This document shows positions 8,310 to 17,584 of a DNA stretch of 64,000 nucleotides, in pieces. The DNA comes from Cellulophaga sp. L1A9 (lineage in GTDB: Bacteria; Bacteroidota; Bacteroidia; Flavobacteriales; Flavobacteriaceae). The stretch's first letter is position 1. Each line of letters starts with the position of its first letter. The stretch is from contig NZ_CP047027.1 in assembly GCF_009797025.1 (NCBI RefSeq), positions 3,348,001 to 3,412,000 of the forward strand. Direction: 5' to 3'. Both the position numbers and the translations under genes were made by a program. Under the pieces are notes generated by a model. The model was given only the letters and a program-made list of their open reading frames with translations, ran no database searches and was not told the origin of the DNA.

Positions 8310-9257
8310 ATGTTAAAAACTATCTGTAGTACTTTTTTTAAATTTTTCATAGTTGTTGCAATCCTAGGTGCAACTTTAAATTGCTCAGATAAAGGAAGTT
8401 CACTAGAAGAAGATCCTAATGCATCTGAAGAAATGGAGACTCCGGTAGAAGAGGTAGCTGAACCAGAGGATCCAACAGTCCCAGAAGATAACACTACCCC
8501 TGAGGAAACGAGTGGCACCGCTAAAATTCCGGCAGATTTGATGGCTAATTGTGCACAATGGAAAATTACGTATCCTGATGGGGAAGAAGATAAGACCCTT
8601 TGTGATGAAGATAACAACGAATATTTCTATGTGAATGAAGCTAAAAACGGAATTGTATTTAAAGCACCTATTAGAAGTACAAATAATACAACTACCAATT
8701 CTACCTATATCCGATCTGAATTAAGAGAGCGAACAGAAGATGGTACCGCTGATATTTACTGGACTACCGAAGGGACTCATGTAATTTACGTAAAACAAGC
8801 CTTTACACATTTGCCAATAAATAAGAGTCATATAGTAGGAACGCAAATTCATGGCGATAAAGAAGCTGGGATTGATGATGCTATGGTCTTAAGATTAGAA
8901 GGTTCACATTTATTTTTAAGTTTTAATGGAGGAGTACTTAGAAGTAACTTAACGATTAAAACAGACTATAATTTAGGAACTAACCATGAAGTAATTTTTG
9001 AAGTGGTAGATGGTAAGCATTATTGCTACTACAGTGAAGATGGAGATTTAAAAGCTAGTTATGAAAATGGTACAGCTTCAGAATACCTAGTTTTGGATGG
9101 TAGTAGTACTATTTTAATGGATAAAAATTATGATCAATCTTATTTTAAAGTTGGTAATTATACCCAAAGTAACTCTGAGAAAGAGGGAAGCGATACTGAT
9201 GATCCTTTAAATTATGGTGAAGTTGTTGTTTATGACTTCTTTGTAAAACACTTTTAG
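8310..9257 (+). CDS. PL7 alginate lyase lipoprotein (single domain)
   Basis: A 315-residue surface lipoprotein. The signal ends at the lipobox ATLNC (Cys25), followed by an acidic/Pro/Thr linker to about residue 70 and then one PL7 domain. Active-site blocks are RSELR (135-139), QIH (179-181) and YFKVGNYTQ (278-286); Tyr284 and His181 are the expected catalytic pair. The lyase domain is near-identical in layout to that of the preceding gene, including the downstream DGKHYCYYSEDGDL block, so the two arose by tandem duplication with loss or gain of the binding modules. It has its own promoter, operators and terminator. Confidence 0.94.
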   Translation: MLKTICSTFFKFFIVVAILGATLNCSDKGSSLEEDPNASEEMETPVEEVAEPEDPTVPEDNTTPEETSGTAKIPADLMANCAQWKITYPDGEEDKTLCDEDNNEYFYVNEAKNGIVFKAPIRSTNNTTTNSTYIRSELRERTEDGTADIYWTTEGTHVIYVKQAFTHLPINKSHIVGTQIHGDKEAGIDDAMVLRLEGSHLFLSFNGGVLRSNLTIKTDYNLGTNHEVIFEVVDGKHYCYYSEDGDLKASYENGTASEYLVLDGSSTILMDKNYDQSYFKVGNYTQSNSEKEGSDTDDPLNYGEVVVYDFFVKHF

Positions 9258-9294
9258 AAAAACGATAATTTTTTGTTATTTAGTTGATAACAGT

Positions 9295-9328
9295 AAAGGG
9301 TATTCATGTCGTATGAATACCCTTTTTT
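9295..9328. terminator. Strong intrinsic terminator between PL7 gene and thrC
   Basis: A perfect 13-bp stem (9295-9307 / 9313-9325, ending GGGTATTCAT / ATGAATACCC) with a 5-nt loop and T-run. It lies between convergent genes and can serve both directions. Confidence 0.92.
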
Positions 9329-9345
9329 ATTGAAATTTTTGTGAA

Positions 9346-10638
9346 TTAATCTATTAGAAATTTTTTCAACTCCTCATAGCTTGAAATTTTAATAGATTTT
9401 TTCTTTTTATTCATCTGTTTGATAATCTTTTTAGGGATATCTAAATTCTCTTTGATAGTATCTTCTACAATATCTAAAAATTTAACAGGATGTGCAGTTT
9501 CTAGGAAAATACCGTAGGTGTCAGGGTGTGTTTCTTGATACTTTTTAAGACCTAAATATCCAACTGCTCCATGTGGATCTGCAATATAATTATACTCGTT
9601 GTACAGCTCTAACATGGCTTCTTTCGTCTGTTCGTCTGTAAATGAATAAGAAGATATGTTTTTAGCAATGGTATTAAAATCATCGTTATAGATGTGTCTT
9701 ATTCTAATAAAATTGCTAGGGTCACCAACATCCATAGCGTTAGATATGGTCGCTATAGATGGTTTTGGATCATAACTTTTAGTGGTCATAAAACGAGGAA
9801 CAACATCATTTACGTTCGTGGATGCTATAAAATGCTTTACAGGCATCCCTAATTGTTGTGCTACAATACCAGCACAAATATTACCAAAATTTCCACTAGG
9901 AATAGAAAATACAATTTCTTTACCCTGAGATTTAGCTTGTTTGTATGCAAATAAGAAATAGAAAAGCTGTGGCAACCAACGGGCTACATTAATAGAATTT
10001 GCTGATGTTAATTGCTTTGTTGAAGTAATTTCTTCATCCAAAAATGCCGTTTTTACCATCGTCTGGCAATCATCAAAAGTGCCCTCTACTTCTAAGGCTG
10101 TAATGTTTTTTCCAAGAGTAGTCAATTGTTTTTCTTGAATATCACTAACTTTTCCTGTAGGATATAGGATCACGACTTTTACGCCCTCTACTCCTAAGAA
10201 GCCATTAGCAACTGCGCCACCGGTATCTCCTGAGGTGGCCACAAGTACTGTTACCTCAGTCTTACTTCCTTCAGAGAAATGTCCTAAACATCTTGCCATA
10301 AATCCTGCGCCAACATCTTTAAATGCTAATGTAGGACCATGGAATAACTCTAGGGTTCCAATATTTTTATTGATTTCTACTACAGGAAAATCAAAATTTA
10401 AAACATCTTCTAAAATAGATTTTAGTTTTTCATCATCAATATCATCAGAGACAAATTGTTTTATAGCTTTTTGTGCAATTTCTATAGGTGATACATCTTC
10501 TATGTGTTCAAAAAAATCATGTGGTAACGGGGTAATTTTTTCGGGGAAATACAAGCCGCGATCTGGTGCAATTCCTTTAATTACCGCGTCTTTAAAACTT
10601 ACGTTTGGGGCTTTTTTGTTGAGGCTGTAAAAATTCAT
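9346..10638 (-). CDS. thrC: Threonine synthase
   Basis: A 430-residue PLP enzyme of the fold-type II family, full length. The PLP-binding lysine is Lys107 in GPTLAFKDVGAGF; ATSGDTGGAVANGF and IPSGNFGN are the phosphate-binding and substrate blocks. It converts O-phosphohomoserine to threonine. It is the last gene of the thr operon and is separated from thrB by two genes of other function. The gap to the small secreted-protein gene upstream is 52 bp. Confidence 0.97.
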   Translation of the reverse strand: MNFYSLNKKAPNVSFKDAVIKGIAPDRGLYFPEKITPLPHDFFEHIEDVSPIEIAQKAIKQFVSDDIDDEKLKSILEDVLNFDFPVVEINKNIGTLELFHGPTLAFKDVGAGFMARCLGHFSEGSKTEVTVLVATSGDTGGAVANGFLGVEGVKVVILYPTGKVSDIQEKQLTTLGKNITALEVEGTFDDCQTMVKTAFLDEEITSTKQLTSANSINVARWLPQLFYFLFAYKQAKSQGKEIVFSIPSGNFGNICAGIVAQQLGMPVKHFIASTNVNDVVPRFMTTKSYDPKPSIATISNAMDVGDPSNFIRIRHIYNDDFNTIAKNISSYSFTDEQTKEAMLELYNEYNYIADPHGAVGYLGLKKYQETHPDTYGIFLETAHPVKFLDIVEDTIKENLDIPKKIIKQMNKKKKSIKISSYEELKKFLID

Positions 10639-10690
10639 TTTCTTTTAATTTGGAGTTTTTGAGTTGTTTTATAGTGTGTTGTCATGTTGA

Positions 10691-11140
10691 TTAGCAATCA
10701 TCTGTATCTTCAAAGTTTTGAACCTCTTCTCTTAGTTCAGAAAAATCTAATAGTGTTGTATTTCTATATAGGGAAACTTCTTTTTTTGGAATTTTTTCAT
10801 TTTTAATATATCCTTTAAATTCAGATCCATGCTGTTCAATAAAAAGGTAGTTGGTATACCTGCCAGAATTCCAGTAATCATCTACTAATAAAAAACCATT
10901 ATTGTCATTGGCATAGACTACAAATTTTCTCCATTTCGTTTCATCTCTATCGGCATCAAGAAAACGAACAATACTCTTGTAATAAATAACTCCTGTGCAT
11001 TCTTGCATAAAAGATTGAATATAAATTTGGATAGGCTCATTGTTATAAGTCCCCTCAAACAAACTTTCCTTTCGTATTTCTTGTCCAAGAGCTATATTAG
11101 AAAATAAAATTAGTGCAAAAAGTAGTATTAATTTCTTCAT
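10691..11140 (-). CDS. Uncharacterised secreted protein in the thr operon
   Basis: A 149-residue protein starting with a clear signal peptide (MKKLILLFALILFSNIALG, cleavage near Gln20). The mature part is beta-rich with an acidic C-terminus (NFEDTDDC). I recognise no family. It begins 2 bp after the acyltransferase stop and precedes thrC, so it is transcribed with the threonine genes. A link with threonine metabolism is not evident; the position may simply give it constitutive expression. Confidence 0.75.
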   Translation of the reverse strand: MKKLILLFALILFSNIALGQEIRKESLFEGTYNNEPIQIYIQSFMQECTGVIYYKSIVRFLDADRDETKWRKFVVYANDNNGFLLVDDYWNSGRYTNYLFIEQHGSEFKGYIKNEKIPKKEVSLYRNTTLLDFSELREEVQNFEDTDDC

Positions 11141-11142
11141 GG

Positions 11143-12180
11143 TTATATTTTTTTAAGAATTTTACGCAATGGTGTTTCAATATAAATAAAACAAAGTGCA
11201 GAACTTAGAATTAATACTGCTGTTGCGATATAAAATTTACTTGTCTCGTTTGTAAACTGGTTGTCTTTTAAGAATGCTTTAGTCCATGCAAATATTGGAC
11301 TCTGTAAAATATAAATCCCATAACTTATTTCTCCTAAAAACACCAAAGGTTTGTACTTTGAGAGGGTCGTAAGTAATCCTTTATTAGCGCTCATTAATAT
11401 AATTATAGGAAGGAATAAAACGGCTAATAATCCATTGTGAAAAATAAAATCAGTATTATAAAACAAAACGAAAGGAATTAGTCCAAAGAGTATAAAAATG
11501 ATAAGGTCATAGTTTTTCTCGCTGCTTGAAAGTTTTTTAATAAAATATATTCCCGCTAAATTTCCGATTAAAAATTCTGCCAAATGCATCGGTGGAAAAT
11601 AGAATAAAAAGTCATGAAATTTAGAAGGAAACCCTTCGTAAGATGCTGAATATATTCCCCAATGAAAGAGTAACTGACTAATTGCAAAGATGCTTAGAAT
11701 AGGGACTACCAATTTACTAAAAGCTATTTTGGAATAAAATGTATTATATAAGAATGGAAATAATACATAAAAAAATAATTCTACAGATAAGGACCAAGCA
11801 GGATAATTAAAAGACAAGGCTTTTCCGGGTATCCAACTTTGAATCATCGTTAGGTTCAAAAGCAGATCCCCGAGTTGGCTGTCTTTATGGTAGTATATTT
11901 TAAACGCCAATACGATGATTAGGGCTAAGAAATATACGGGATAAATTCTCGCAAAACGTTTTTTTATATATGCTAAAAAGGCTATTTTTTTATACTTATG
12001 ATAGGCTATAATCATGATAAATCCGGAAAGGATAAAAAAGTAGCTTACCGCAATGTTTCCTTGTTTAAATAAACCTTGTATTGGTGTTAAATTAAAAGGG
12101 TACACTTCTAGGCCGTAATGATATATTACAACTGCTATTGCAGCTATGAATCTAGAAAATGTTAATTGATCTAATCTCAA
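11143..12180 (-). CDS. Acyltransferase 3 family membrane protein (OafA/YrhL-like)
   Basis: A 345-residue integral membrane acyltransferase with about ten predicted transmembrane segments. The N-terminal LTFSRFIAAIAVVIYHYG carries the conserved Arg and His of the family, and YFFILSGF follows. Such enzymes O-acetylate polysaccharides, LPS or small molecules using cytoplasmic acyl-CoA. It is inserted between thrB (34 bp gap) and the small secreted-protein gene (2 bp gap) in the thr operon. No glycan cluster is nearby, so the acceptor is unknown. Confidence 0.88.
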   Translation of the reverse strand: MRLDQLTFSRFIAAIAVVIYHYGLEVYPFNLTPIQGLFKQGNIAVSYFFILSGFIMIIAYHKYKKIAFLAYIKKRFARIYPVYFLALIIVLAFKIYYHKDSQLGDLLLNLTMIQSWIPGKALSFNYPAWSLSVELFFYVLFPFLYNTFYSKIAFSKLVVPILSIFAISQLLFHWGIYSASYEGFPSKFHDFLFYFPPMHLAEFLIGNLAGIYFIKKLSSSEKNYDLIIFILFGLIPFVLFYNTDFIFHNGLLAVLFLPIIILMSANKGLLTTLSKYKPLVFLGEISYGIYILQSPIFAWTKAFLKDNQFTNETSKFYIATAVLILSSALCFIYIETPLRKILKKI

Positions 12181-12214
12181 AATCCTTTACTTTAACAATA
12201 CATGAAACACTTTT

Positions 12215-13141
12215 TTATATAATTTTAATTCCTTCAGTATTTACTTTTGATACGTGAATATCATAATCTATTCCTATTTTGTCATACACATCAGACATCG
12301 CTTTAGCTACATTTTTTGCAGTTTCTATGCCTTTGCTTAACGCAAATACAGAAGGACCTGAACCTGAGATTCCACAACCAAGTGCTCCTGATTCTAGCGC
12401 TTGTTGTTTTACCGCATCAAAGCCTGGTATTAATATAGAACGTATAGGTTCTATAATGTGGTCTTCCAATGACCTGCCAATCAGCTCATAATCTTCCGTA
12501 AATAAACCGGCAATTAATCCGCCAACATTTCCCCATTGTTTGATGCCATCTTCTAGAGAGATCGTAGTTTTTAGAATACGCCTAGAATCTGATGTTTTTA
12601 CTTCAATTTGCGGGTGGATAACGGTGGCATATAATTCTTTGGGTGTATTAATTTTAATGACATCCAACGGATTATAGCTTCGTACTAAAGTGAAACCACC
12701 AAATAGGGCAGGGGCAACATTATCTGCATGGGCAACGCCACTTGCTAAACGCTCGCCTTCCATGGCAAATTTCACGAGTTCTAATGGAGAAAAAGGATTG
12801 CCTAGCAGAGCATTCATTGCCCATACAGCACCGGTAGAACTGGCAGCACTGCTACCAATTCCACTTCCTGCTTTTATTTTTTTATAAATTTCAATATCAA
12901 AACCACCATCGTAATCACTTTGTGCTAATAGTGCTAAACCGGCAACTCCAGCTACATTTTGTAAGGTTTCTGTAGGTAAGTCTTGGCCTGTAAGCTTGGT
13001 GATTCTTATGCCTTTTTGGGTTGTTTTTCTAACCACCATTTCATCACCCACAGCATCTAATGCTAGTCCTAAAACATCAAAACCACAAGAAACGTTAGCA
13101 ATAGTCGCTGGACAGAAAACCCTAATTTCATTTGCATTCAT
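12215..13141 (-). CDS. thrB: Homoserine kinase
   Basis: A 308-residue GHMP kinase. The ATP-binding motif is GSGIGSSAASSTGAV (92 onward), preceded by the N-terminal VFCPATIANVSCGFDVLG. The C-terminal GALGCGISGSGPSVFAL is the third GHMP motif. It phosphorylates homoserine for ThrC. It lies 10 bp after thrA, so they form one transcript. Confidence 0.97.
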   Translation of the reverse strand: MNANEIRVFCPATIANVSCGFDVLGLALDAVGDEMVVRKTTQKGIRITKLTGQDLPTETLQNVAGVAGLALLAQSDYDGGFDIEIYKKIKAGSGIGSSAASSTGAVWAMNALLGNPFSPLELVKFAMEGERLASGVAHADNVAPALFGGFTLVRSYNPLDVIKINTPKELYATVIHPQIEVKTSDSRRILKTTISLEDGIKQWGNVGGLIAGLFTEDYELIGRSLEDHIIEPIRSILIPGFDAVKQQALESGALGCGISGSGPSVFALSKGIETAKNVAKAMSDVYDKIGIDYDIHVSKVNTEGIKII

Positions 13142-13151
13142 AGCCTACAGA

Positions 13152-15596
13152 TTAAAAGTTACCTATTCTTATAATATCAGCAAATATACCAGAAGCGGTA
13201 ACATCTGCACCAGCACCAGCACCTTTAATAATCATTGGTTGGTTAGGGTATCTTTCGGTATAAAATAATACAATATTATCACTGCCTTCTAAATTATAAA
13301 AGTCATGCCCTTTAGGAATATGTTGTAAACCTACACTAGCTTTACCATCTTCATATTGCGCTACGTATTTTAGCTTACTTCCTGTATCATTGGCCTCTTT
13401 ATACATTTTTTGAAAACCAGCTTCGTGCTTAATTAGGGAAGCAAAAAAGTCTTCATTGTTTGTAGTAGCAAGGCTTTCTTCTGGTAAGAAAGGTTTGTTG
13501 GCAATTTCTTCTATATCTATTTTGTTACCGCTTTCACGGGCTAATATTAAAATTTTACGCATCACATCAATACCACTCAAATCTATTTTTGGATCTGGTT
13601 CAGTATAACCTTGTTCTTGCGCTTGTTTTACGATATCGTGGAAGGTAGATTGGTCATTAAAGTTATTAAACAAAAAGTTTAAACTACCTGAAAGTACTGC
13701 TTGTATTTTTAATATTTTATCTCCCGATGCTATTAAATTTTTAAGTGTATCTATGATCGGTAATCCCGCTCCTACATTGGTCTCAAATAAGAATGGTGCA
13801 TTGTATTGACGGGCTAGATCTTTAAGATGTTTGTAGTTGTTGTATTCAGAAGAACATGCAATCTTATTGCAAGTAACCACAGAAATGCTGTTTTTTAAAT
13901 AAGAAGCATAGGTTTCAGATACTGCTGCACTGGCGGTGTTGTCTACAAAAATGCTATTTCTATAGTTTAGTTTTTGGATATTCTCAAAGAATTTCTGTTT
14001 GTCAGCTTTTTCCCCGTCTTTAAGCTTTTCTTCCCAACTTTTTAGGCTGATGCCGTCTTCATCAAAAACCATAGTTCTAGAATTAGAAACTCCGATAACA
14101 CGGATATTTAATTTTAGGTTCTCTTTTAAAAATTTACGTTGTTGCTGTATTTGATTTAAGAATTTTGTACCCACATTACCAACACCCATTACAAATAGGT
14201 TTAATTGTTTCGTGTTGTCTTCAAAAAATTCCTCATGTAGCGTATTTAAAGCTTTCTTTACATCATCTTTTACGATAACGGCAGAAATATTACGTTCAGA
14301 AGCACCTTGCGCAATTGCTCTAATATTAACATTATTCTTCCCTAAGGTGCTAAACATTTTACCGCTTAATCCTTGATGACGCTTCATATTATCGCCCACA
14401 AGGGCTATAATAGCTAAATCTTCTTCTGCGATGACAGGTTTTATTTTACCTAAGGATATTTCATATTCAAAAGCTTCATTTACAATAGCCACCGCTTTGG
14501 AAGCATCATTATCAGAAACGCCCACACAGATAGAATGTTCAGAAGAAGCTTGGGTGATTAAAACAACACTAATATTTGCTTGTGATAATACTTCAAAAAA
14601 ACGTTTGGAAATTCCAGGGATACCTACCATGCCGGGCCCTTCTAAAGACAGCAGTGCAATATGTTCAACATGACTAATACCGCGAACAGTTTTTCCTTGT
14701 TCGTTTTTATTTTTTGTAATTAATGTTCCTTCGTTTTCAGCATCAAAAGTATTTTTGATGACAATAGAAATTCCTTTAGCAAGTACGGGTTGTATTGTTG
14801 GAGGGTATAATACTTTGGCTCCAAAATGTGATAGTTCCATAGCTTCCTCATAAGAAATATGTGGAATAGGCATCGCTTGTTTTACGATTCTAGGATTAGC
14901 GGTATACATTCCACTAACATCAGTCCAAATTTCTAATAGTTCAGCATCAATGGCACTAGCTATAATGGCTGCCGTATAATCAGACCCACCTCTACCTAAA
15001 GTTGTAGAGTCTCCAGAAATAGAGGAGGCTATAAAACCGGCCATTACAGTAATTTGTTCAGGAACAGCGGTAAAAAATTCTTTGCAATTGTGGTTCGTAA
15101 CTTTAAAATCAACAATAGCTTTACCAAAATTAGAATTTGTTTTTATGAGCTCTCTACTGTCTTTATAGGTGCAGTTAAGCTTTTCAGCCCTGAAATATTC
15201 ACTTATAATGTATGACGATAAAAGTTCGCCATAACTAACAATTTTATCAGATAGTTTTGGTGTGATTTCTCCAATTAAATAAGCACCTTCTAACAGTGTT
15301 TCTAAGGTGTTAAGTTCGCTTTTTACTTTGCTTAAAACTTTGCTTTGTTGTAAAACAGGAATTAGTTCCTTAATCGTATTTAAGTGTCTTTCTTCAATCT
15401 CTTTAAGGCTATTTTTATAGCTGTTATCTTGAGCAGAAGCTAGTGTAGCCGTGTTTAACAGTAAATCTGTTACCCCGCCTAAGGCGGAAACTACGACAAT
15501 AGTTTTATTTGCTTTAGAATTAGCCACGATGTTTTTAACAAGGGCTATATTTTTTGCGTTAGCAACAGAAGTGCCTCCAAATTTTAGAACTTTCAT
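13152..15596 (-). CDS. thrA: Bifunctional aspartate kinase / homoserine dehydrogenase I
   Basis: An 814-residue fusion. Aspartate kinase occupies about 1-290 (KFGGTSVANA at 5-14, GRGGSDYTAA further on), two ACT regulatory repeats about 300-450, and homoserine dehydrogenase about 460-814 (VMGVGNVGTKFL dinucleotide motif). It catalyses the first and third steps from aspartate to threonine; the ACT domains are expected to give threonine feedback inhibition. It heads the thr operon; a Thr-rich leader ORF ends 72 bp upstream. Confidence 0.97.
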   Translation of the reverse strand: MKVLKFGGTSVANAKNIALVKNIVANSKANKTIVVVSALGGVTDLLLNTATLASAQDNSYKNSLKEIEERHLNTIKELIPVLQQSKVLSKVKSELNTLETLLEGAYLIGEITPKLSDKIVSYGELLSSYIISEYFRAEKLNCTYKDSRELIKTNSNFGKAIVDFKVTNHNCKEFFTAVPEQITVMAGFIASSISGDSTTLGRGGSDYTAAIIASAIDAELLEIWTDVSGMYTANPRIVKQAMPIPHISYEEAMELSHFGAKVLYPPTIQPVLAKGISIVIKNTFDAENEGTLITKNKNEQGKTVRGISHVEHIALLSLEGPGMVGIPGISKRFFEVLSQANISVVLITQASSEHSICVGVSDNDASKAVAIVNEAFEYEISLGKIKPVIAEEDLAIIALVGDNMKRHQGLSGKMFSTLGKNNVNIRAIAQGASERNISAVIVKDDVKKALNTLHEEFFEDNTKQLNLFVMGVGNVGTKFLNQIQQQRKFLKENLKLNIRVIGVSNSRTMVFDEDGISLKSWEEKLKDGEKADKQKFFENIQKLNYRNSIFVDNTASAAVSETYASYLKNSISVVTCNKIACSSEYNNYKHLKDLARQYNAPFLFETNVGAGLPIIDTLKNLIASGDKILKIQAVLSGSLNFLFNNFNDQSTFHDIVKQAQEQGYTEPDPKIDLSGIDVMRKILILARESGNKIDIEEIANKPFLPEESLATTNNEDFFASLIKHEAGFQKMYKEANDTGSKLKYVAQYEDGKASVGLQHIPKGHDFYNLEGSDNIVLFYTERYPNQPMIIKGAGAGADVTASGIFADIIRIGNF

Positions 15597-15632
15597 TATG
15601 AGAAATAGTTTTGTGGTAATAAAAATAAAAAT

Positions 15633-15712
15633 GCATGAATATGCGAAAACGGACGAGTTAATAGCAGATTACCCCAATGGGGTAGTGGTGCTGAAAGTGA
15701 TAGTAGTATCAC
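15633..15712 (-). promoter_or_regulatory. Hairpins of putative thr attenuator
   Basis: Three inverted repeats lie in the thrA 5' leader. GTGATA-CTAC-TATCAC (15697-15712) falls on leader Thr codons. ACCCC-ATT-GGGGT, extended by AGCA/TGCT, covers the leader stop. GCAT-N4-ATGC (15633-15644) sits directly before a T-rich tract on the minus strand and could be a weak terminator. Alternative pairing has not been calculated; the terminator is short, so the mechanism is uncertain. Confidence 0.5.
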
Positions 15713-15752
15713 GCGCAATATAAAATGTAGAAAGGTTAAATTGACTATCCAT
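15669..15752 (-). CDS. thr operon leader peptide (27 residues, Thr-rich)
   Basis: An ATG at 15752 opens a 27-codon frame ending TAA at 15669-15671, placed 72 bp before thrA on the same strand and about 25 nt after the predicted start of transcription. Seven residues are Thr (positions 9, 16, 17, 19, 22, 23, 24) and two are Ile (12, 18); the C-terminal half reads RDTTITFSTTTPLG. Such a run of codons for the end product is the mark of a ribosome-mediated attenuator, as in E. coli thrL (Thr/Ile rich). It is too short for usual gene callers. The peptide itself is probably not functional. Confidence 0.8.
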   Translation of the reverse strand: MDSQFNLSTFYIARDTTITFSTTTPLG

Positions 15753-15784
15753 TATTTGATCTTTATATCTTTTAAAGATATAGT

Positions 15785-15815
15785 CAAATGTAGTATTTTT
15801 GATTTCCTTATCAAA
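15785..15815 (-). promoter_or_regulatory. Promoter of the thr operon
   Basis: On the minus strand TTTG (15815-15812) and TACATTTG (15792-15785) are separated by 19 bp, matching the Bacteroidota -33 TTTG / -7 TAnnTTTG promoter. Transcription would start near 15778, about 25 nt before the leader peptide. Confidence 0.8.
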
Positions 15816-15868
15816 CGATTTCCGAAATTATTACGGAATCAGCAATTAATGTTAAATATTATTATTAA

Positions 15869-17416
15869 ATGAAGATTTTTAGCGCAAAACAAATCTACCA
15901 AGCTGATAAATATACAATAGAAAAACAGCAAATAAAAAGTGACGAACTTATGGAGCGCGTTGCGATTCAAATTTTTAATTGGTTACATCTTAGACTTCAA
16001 GGTGCTCCTGTAAAAATTCAACTATTTTGTGGTATTGGTAATAATGGAGGAGATGGTGTTGCTGTTGCAAGACATTTACAAGAACATGGCTATGCTATAG
16101 AAGTGCATATTGTAAACTATAGTGAGAAACGTTCTGATGATTTTTTGCTGAATTTAAATCGATTAAAAGAGCGCAAAATTTGGCCTAACTTTATTAATAG
16201 CGATTCGGATTTTCCTGAAATTAGCAAAGAAGATATTGTTATAGATGCTATTTTCGGTATTGGATTAAATAGAAATCCAGATGCTTGGGTTATTAAATTG
16301 ATGCAAAAAATAAATGCTTCTGATGCTTTTGTTTTAGCAGTAGATTTACCTTCTGGTCTATTCACAAATAAAACGGTAAAGAAGGAGGATGGAGTGGTGA
16401 AAGCAAATCATATTTTAACCTTTCAAACGCCAAAATTGGTCTTTTTTCTCCCAGAAACGGGTATTTATGTCAATCAGTGGGAGGTTATGGATATTGGTAT
16501 TGATGCTGAATTTATAGCTAATACGGAAGTCGACTATGAATTGATAAGCAAATTAGAAGTACTACCTTCTTATATTCCTCGAGAGAAATTCGCACATAAA
16601 GGTACTTATGGTCACGCTTTAATTATAGGAGGCAGTTACGGTAAAATAGGATCAGTTCAATTAGCCTCTAAATCTTGTTTACGCTCTGGAGCTGGTTTAG
16701 TGACTGCTTATTTGCCTAAATGCGGATATCTGCCTTTGCAAACTGCATTGCCAGAAGTCATGGTGCTTACAGATGCACATGAAGAATTTATCACTAAAAT
16801 AAAATTTGAGATTACTCCAACGGTTATCGGAATAGGAATAGGTTTAGGTACAGCAAAAGAAACGCAGAAAGCTTTAGGGGAATTTCTTAAAAGCAATGAA
16901 AAACCATTAGTCTTAGATGCTGATGCTATCAATATTTTAGCACTAAATGAAGCTTTTTTAAAGAATTTGCCTGCGCAAACGGTTTTAACGCCACATCCTA
17001 AAGAATTGGAACGTTTGTTAGGAAAGTGGAAGGACGATTTTGATAAATTAAAAAAAGCAAAAGCATTTTCTAAAAAGTATGATTGTATTTTAGTGATCAA
17101 AGGGGCGCATACCATAACGGTATATGATGGCAAAGGGTATATAAATACTACAGGAAATCCTGGTATGGCTACTGCGGGAAGCGGTGATGTGTTAACCGGA
17201 ATTATTACAGGATTAATTGCTCAAGGCTATGAAGCCTTAACGGCTTCAATTTTCGGGGTGTATTTACATGGTAGCTCTGGAGATATTGCGGTGGAGCGTT
17301 ATGGCTATCAATCACTAACCGCTAGTGCGCTCATAGATAGTTTGGGTAATGCCTATATTGATTTATTTAAGCAGCCAGAACAGCCTCCGCAAGTGGAAGA
17401 ACAACAACAGCAATAG
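15869..17416 (+). CDS. nnr: Bifunctional NAD(P)H-hydrate epimerase / ADP-dependent NAD(P)H-hydrate dehydratase
   Basis: A 515-residue two-domain repair enzyme. The YjeF_N epimerase domain (about 1-215) has GIGNNGGDGVAVARHL (55 onward). The ribokinase-like dehydratase domain (about 225-500) has HKGTYGHALIIGGSYGKIGS, TPHPKELERLLG and the catalytic GMATAGSGDVLTGI. Together they restore NAD(P)H from its hydrated forms. The C-terminus ends in a Gln/Pro-rich tail (QPPQVEEQQQQ) beyond the family core. It is divergent from the thr operon and shares the ~270-bp intergenic region. Confidence 0.95.
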   Translation: MKIFSAKQIYQADKYTIEKQQIKSDELMERVAIQIFNWLHLRLQGAPVKIQLFCGIGNNGGDGVAVARHLQEHGYAIEVHIVNYSEKRSDDFLLNLNRLKERKIWPNFINSDSDFPEISKEDIVIDAIFGIGLNRNPDAWVIKLMQKINASDAFVLAVDLPSGLFTNKTVKKEDGVVKANHILTFQTPKLVFFLPETGIYVNQWEVMDIGIDAEFIANTEVDYELISKLEVLPSYIPREKFAHKGTYGHALIIGGSYGKIGSVQLASKSCLRSGAGLVTAYLPKCGYLPLQTALPEVMVLTDAHEEFITKIKFEITPTVIGIGIGLGTAKETQKALGEFLKSNEKPLVLDADAINILALNEAFLKNLPAQTVLTPHPKELERLLGKWKDDFDKLKKAKAFSKKYDCILVIKGAHTITVYDGKGYINTTGNPGMATAGSGDVLTGIITGLIAQGYEALTASIFGVYLHGSSGDIAVERYGYQSLTASALIDSLGNAYIDLFKQPEQPPQVEEQQQQ

Positions 17417-17584
17417 GGAATGGATAAGTTAAAAGATTTTTTTAACTTTAAAAAATCAGTAGCTATAATTGATTTTTGAATCAGCTTCTATAATTAAATT
17501 AAGATCAAGTTAACGATTAAATTTAGTTTTAAGTTTTTTTTTATCTAAATTGTATAGAAAATATACTTTTTATACTTAGGCTAA

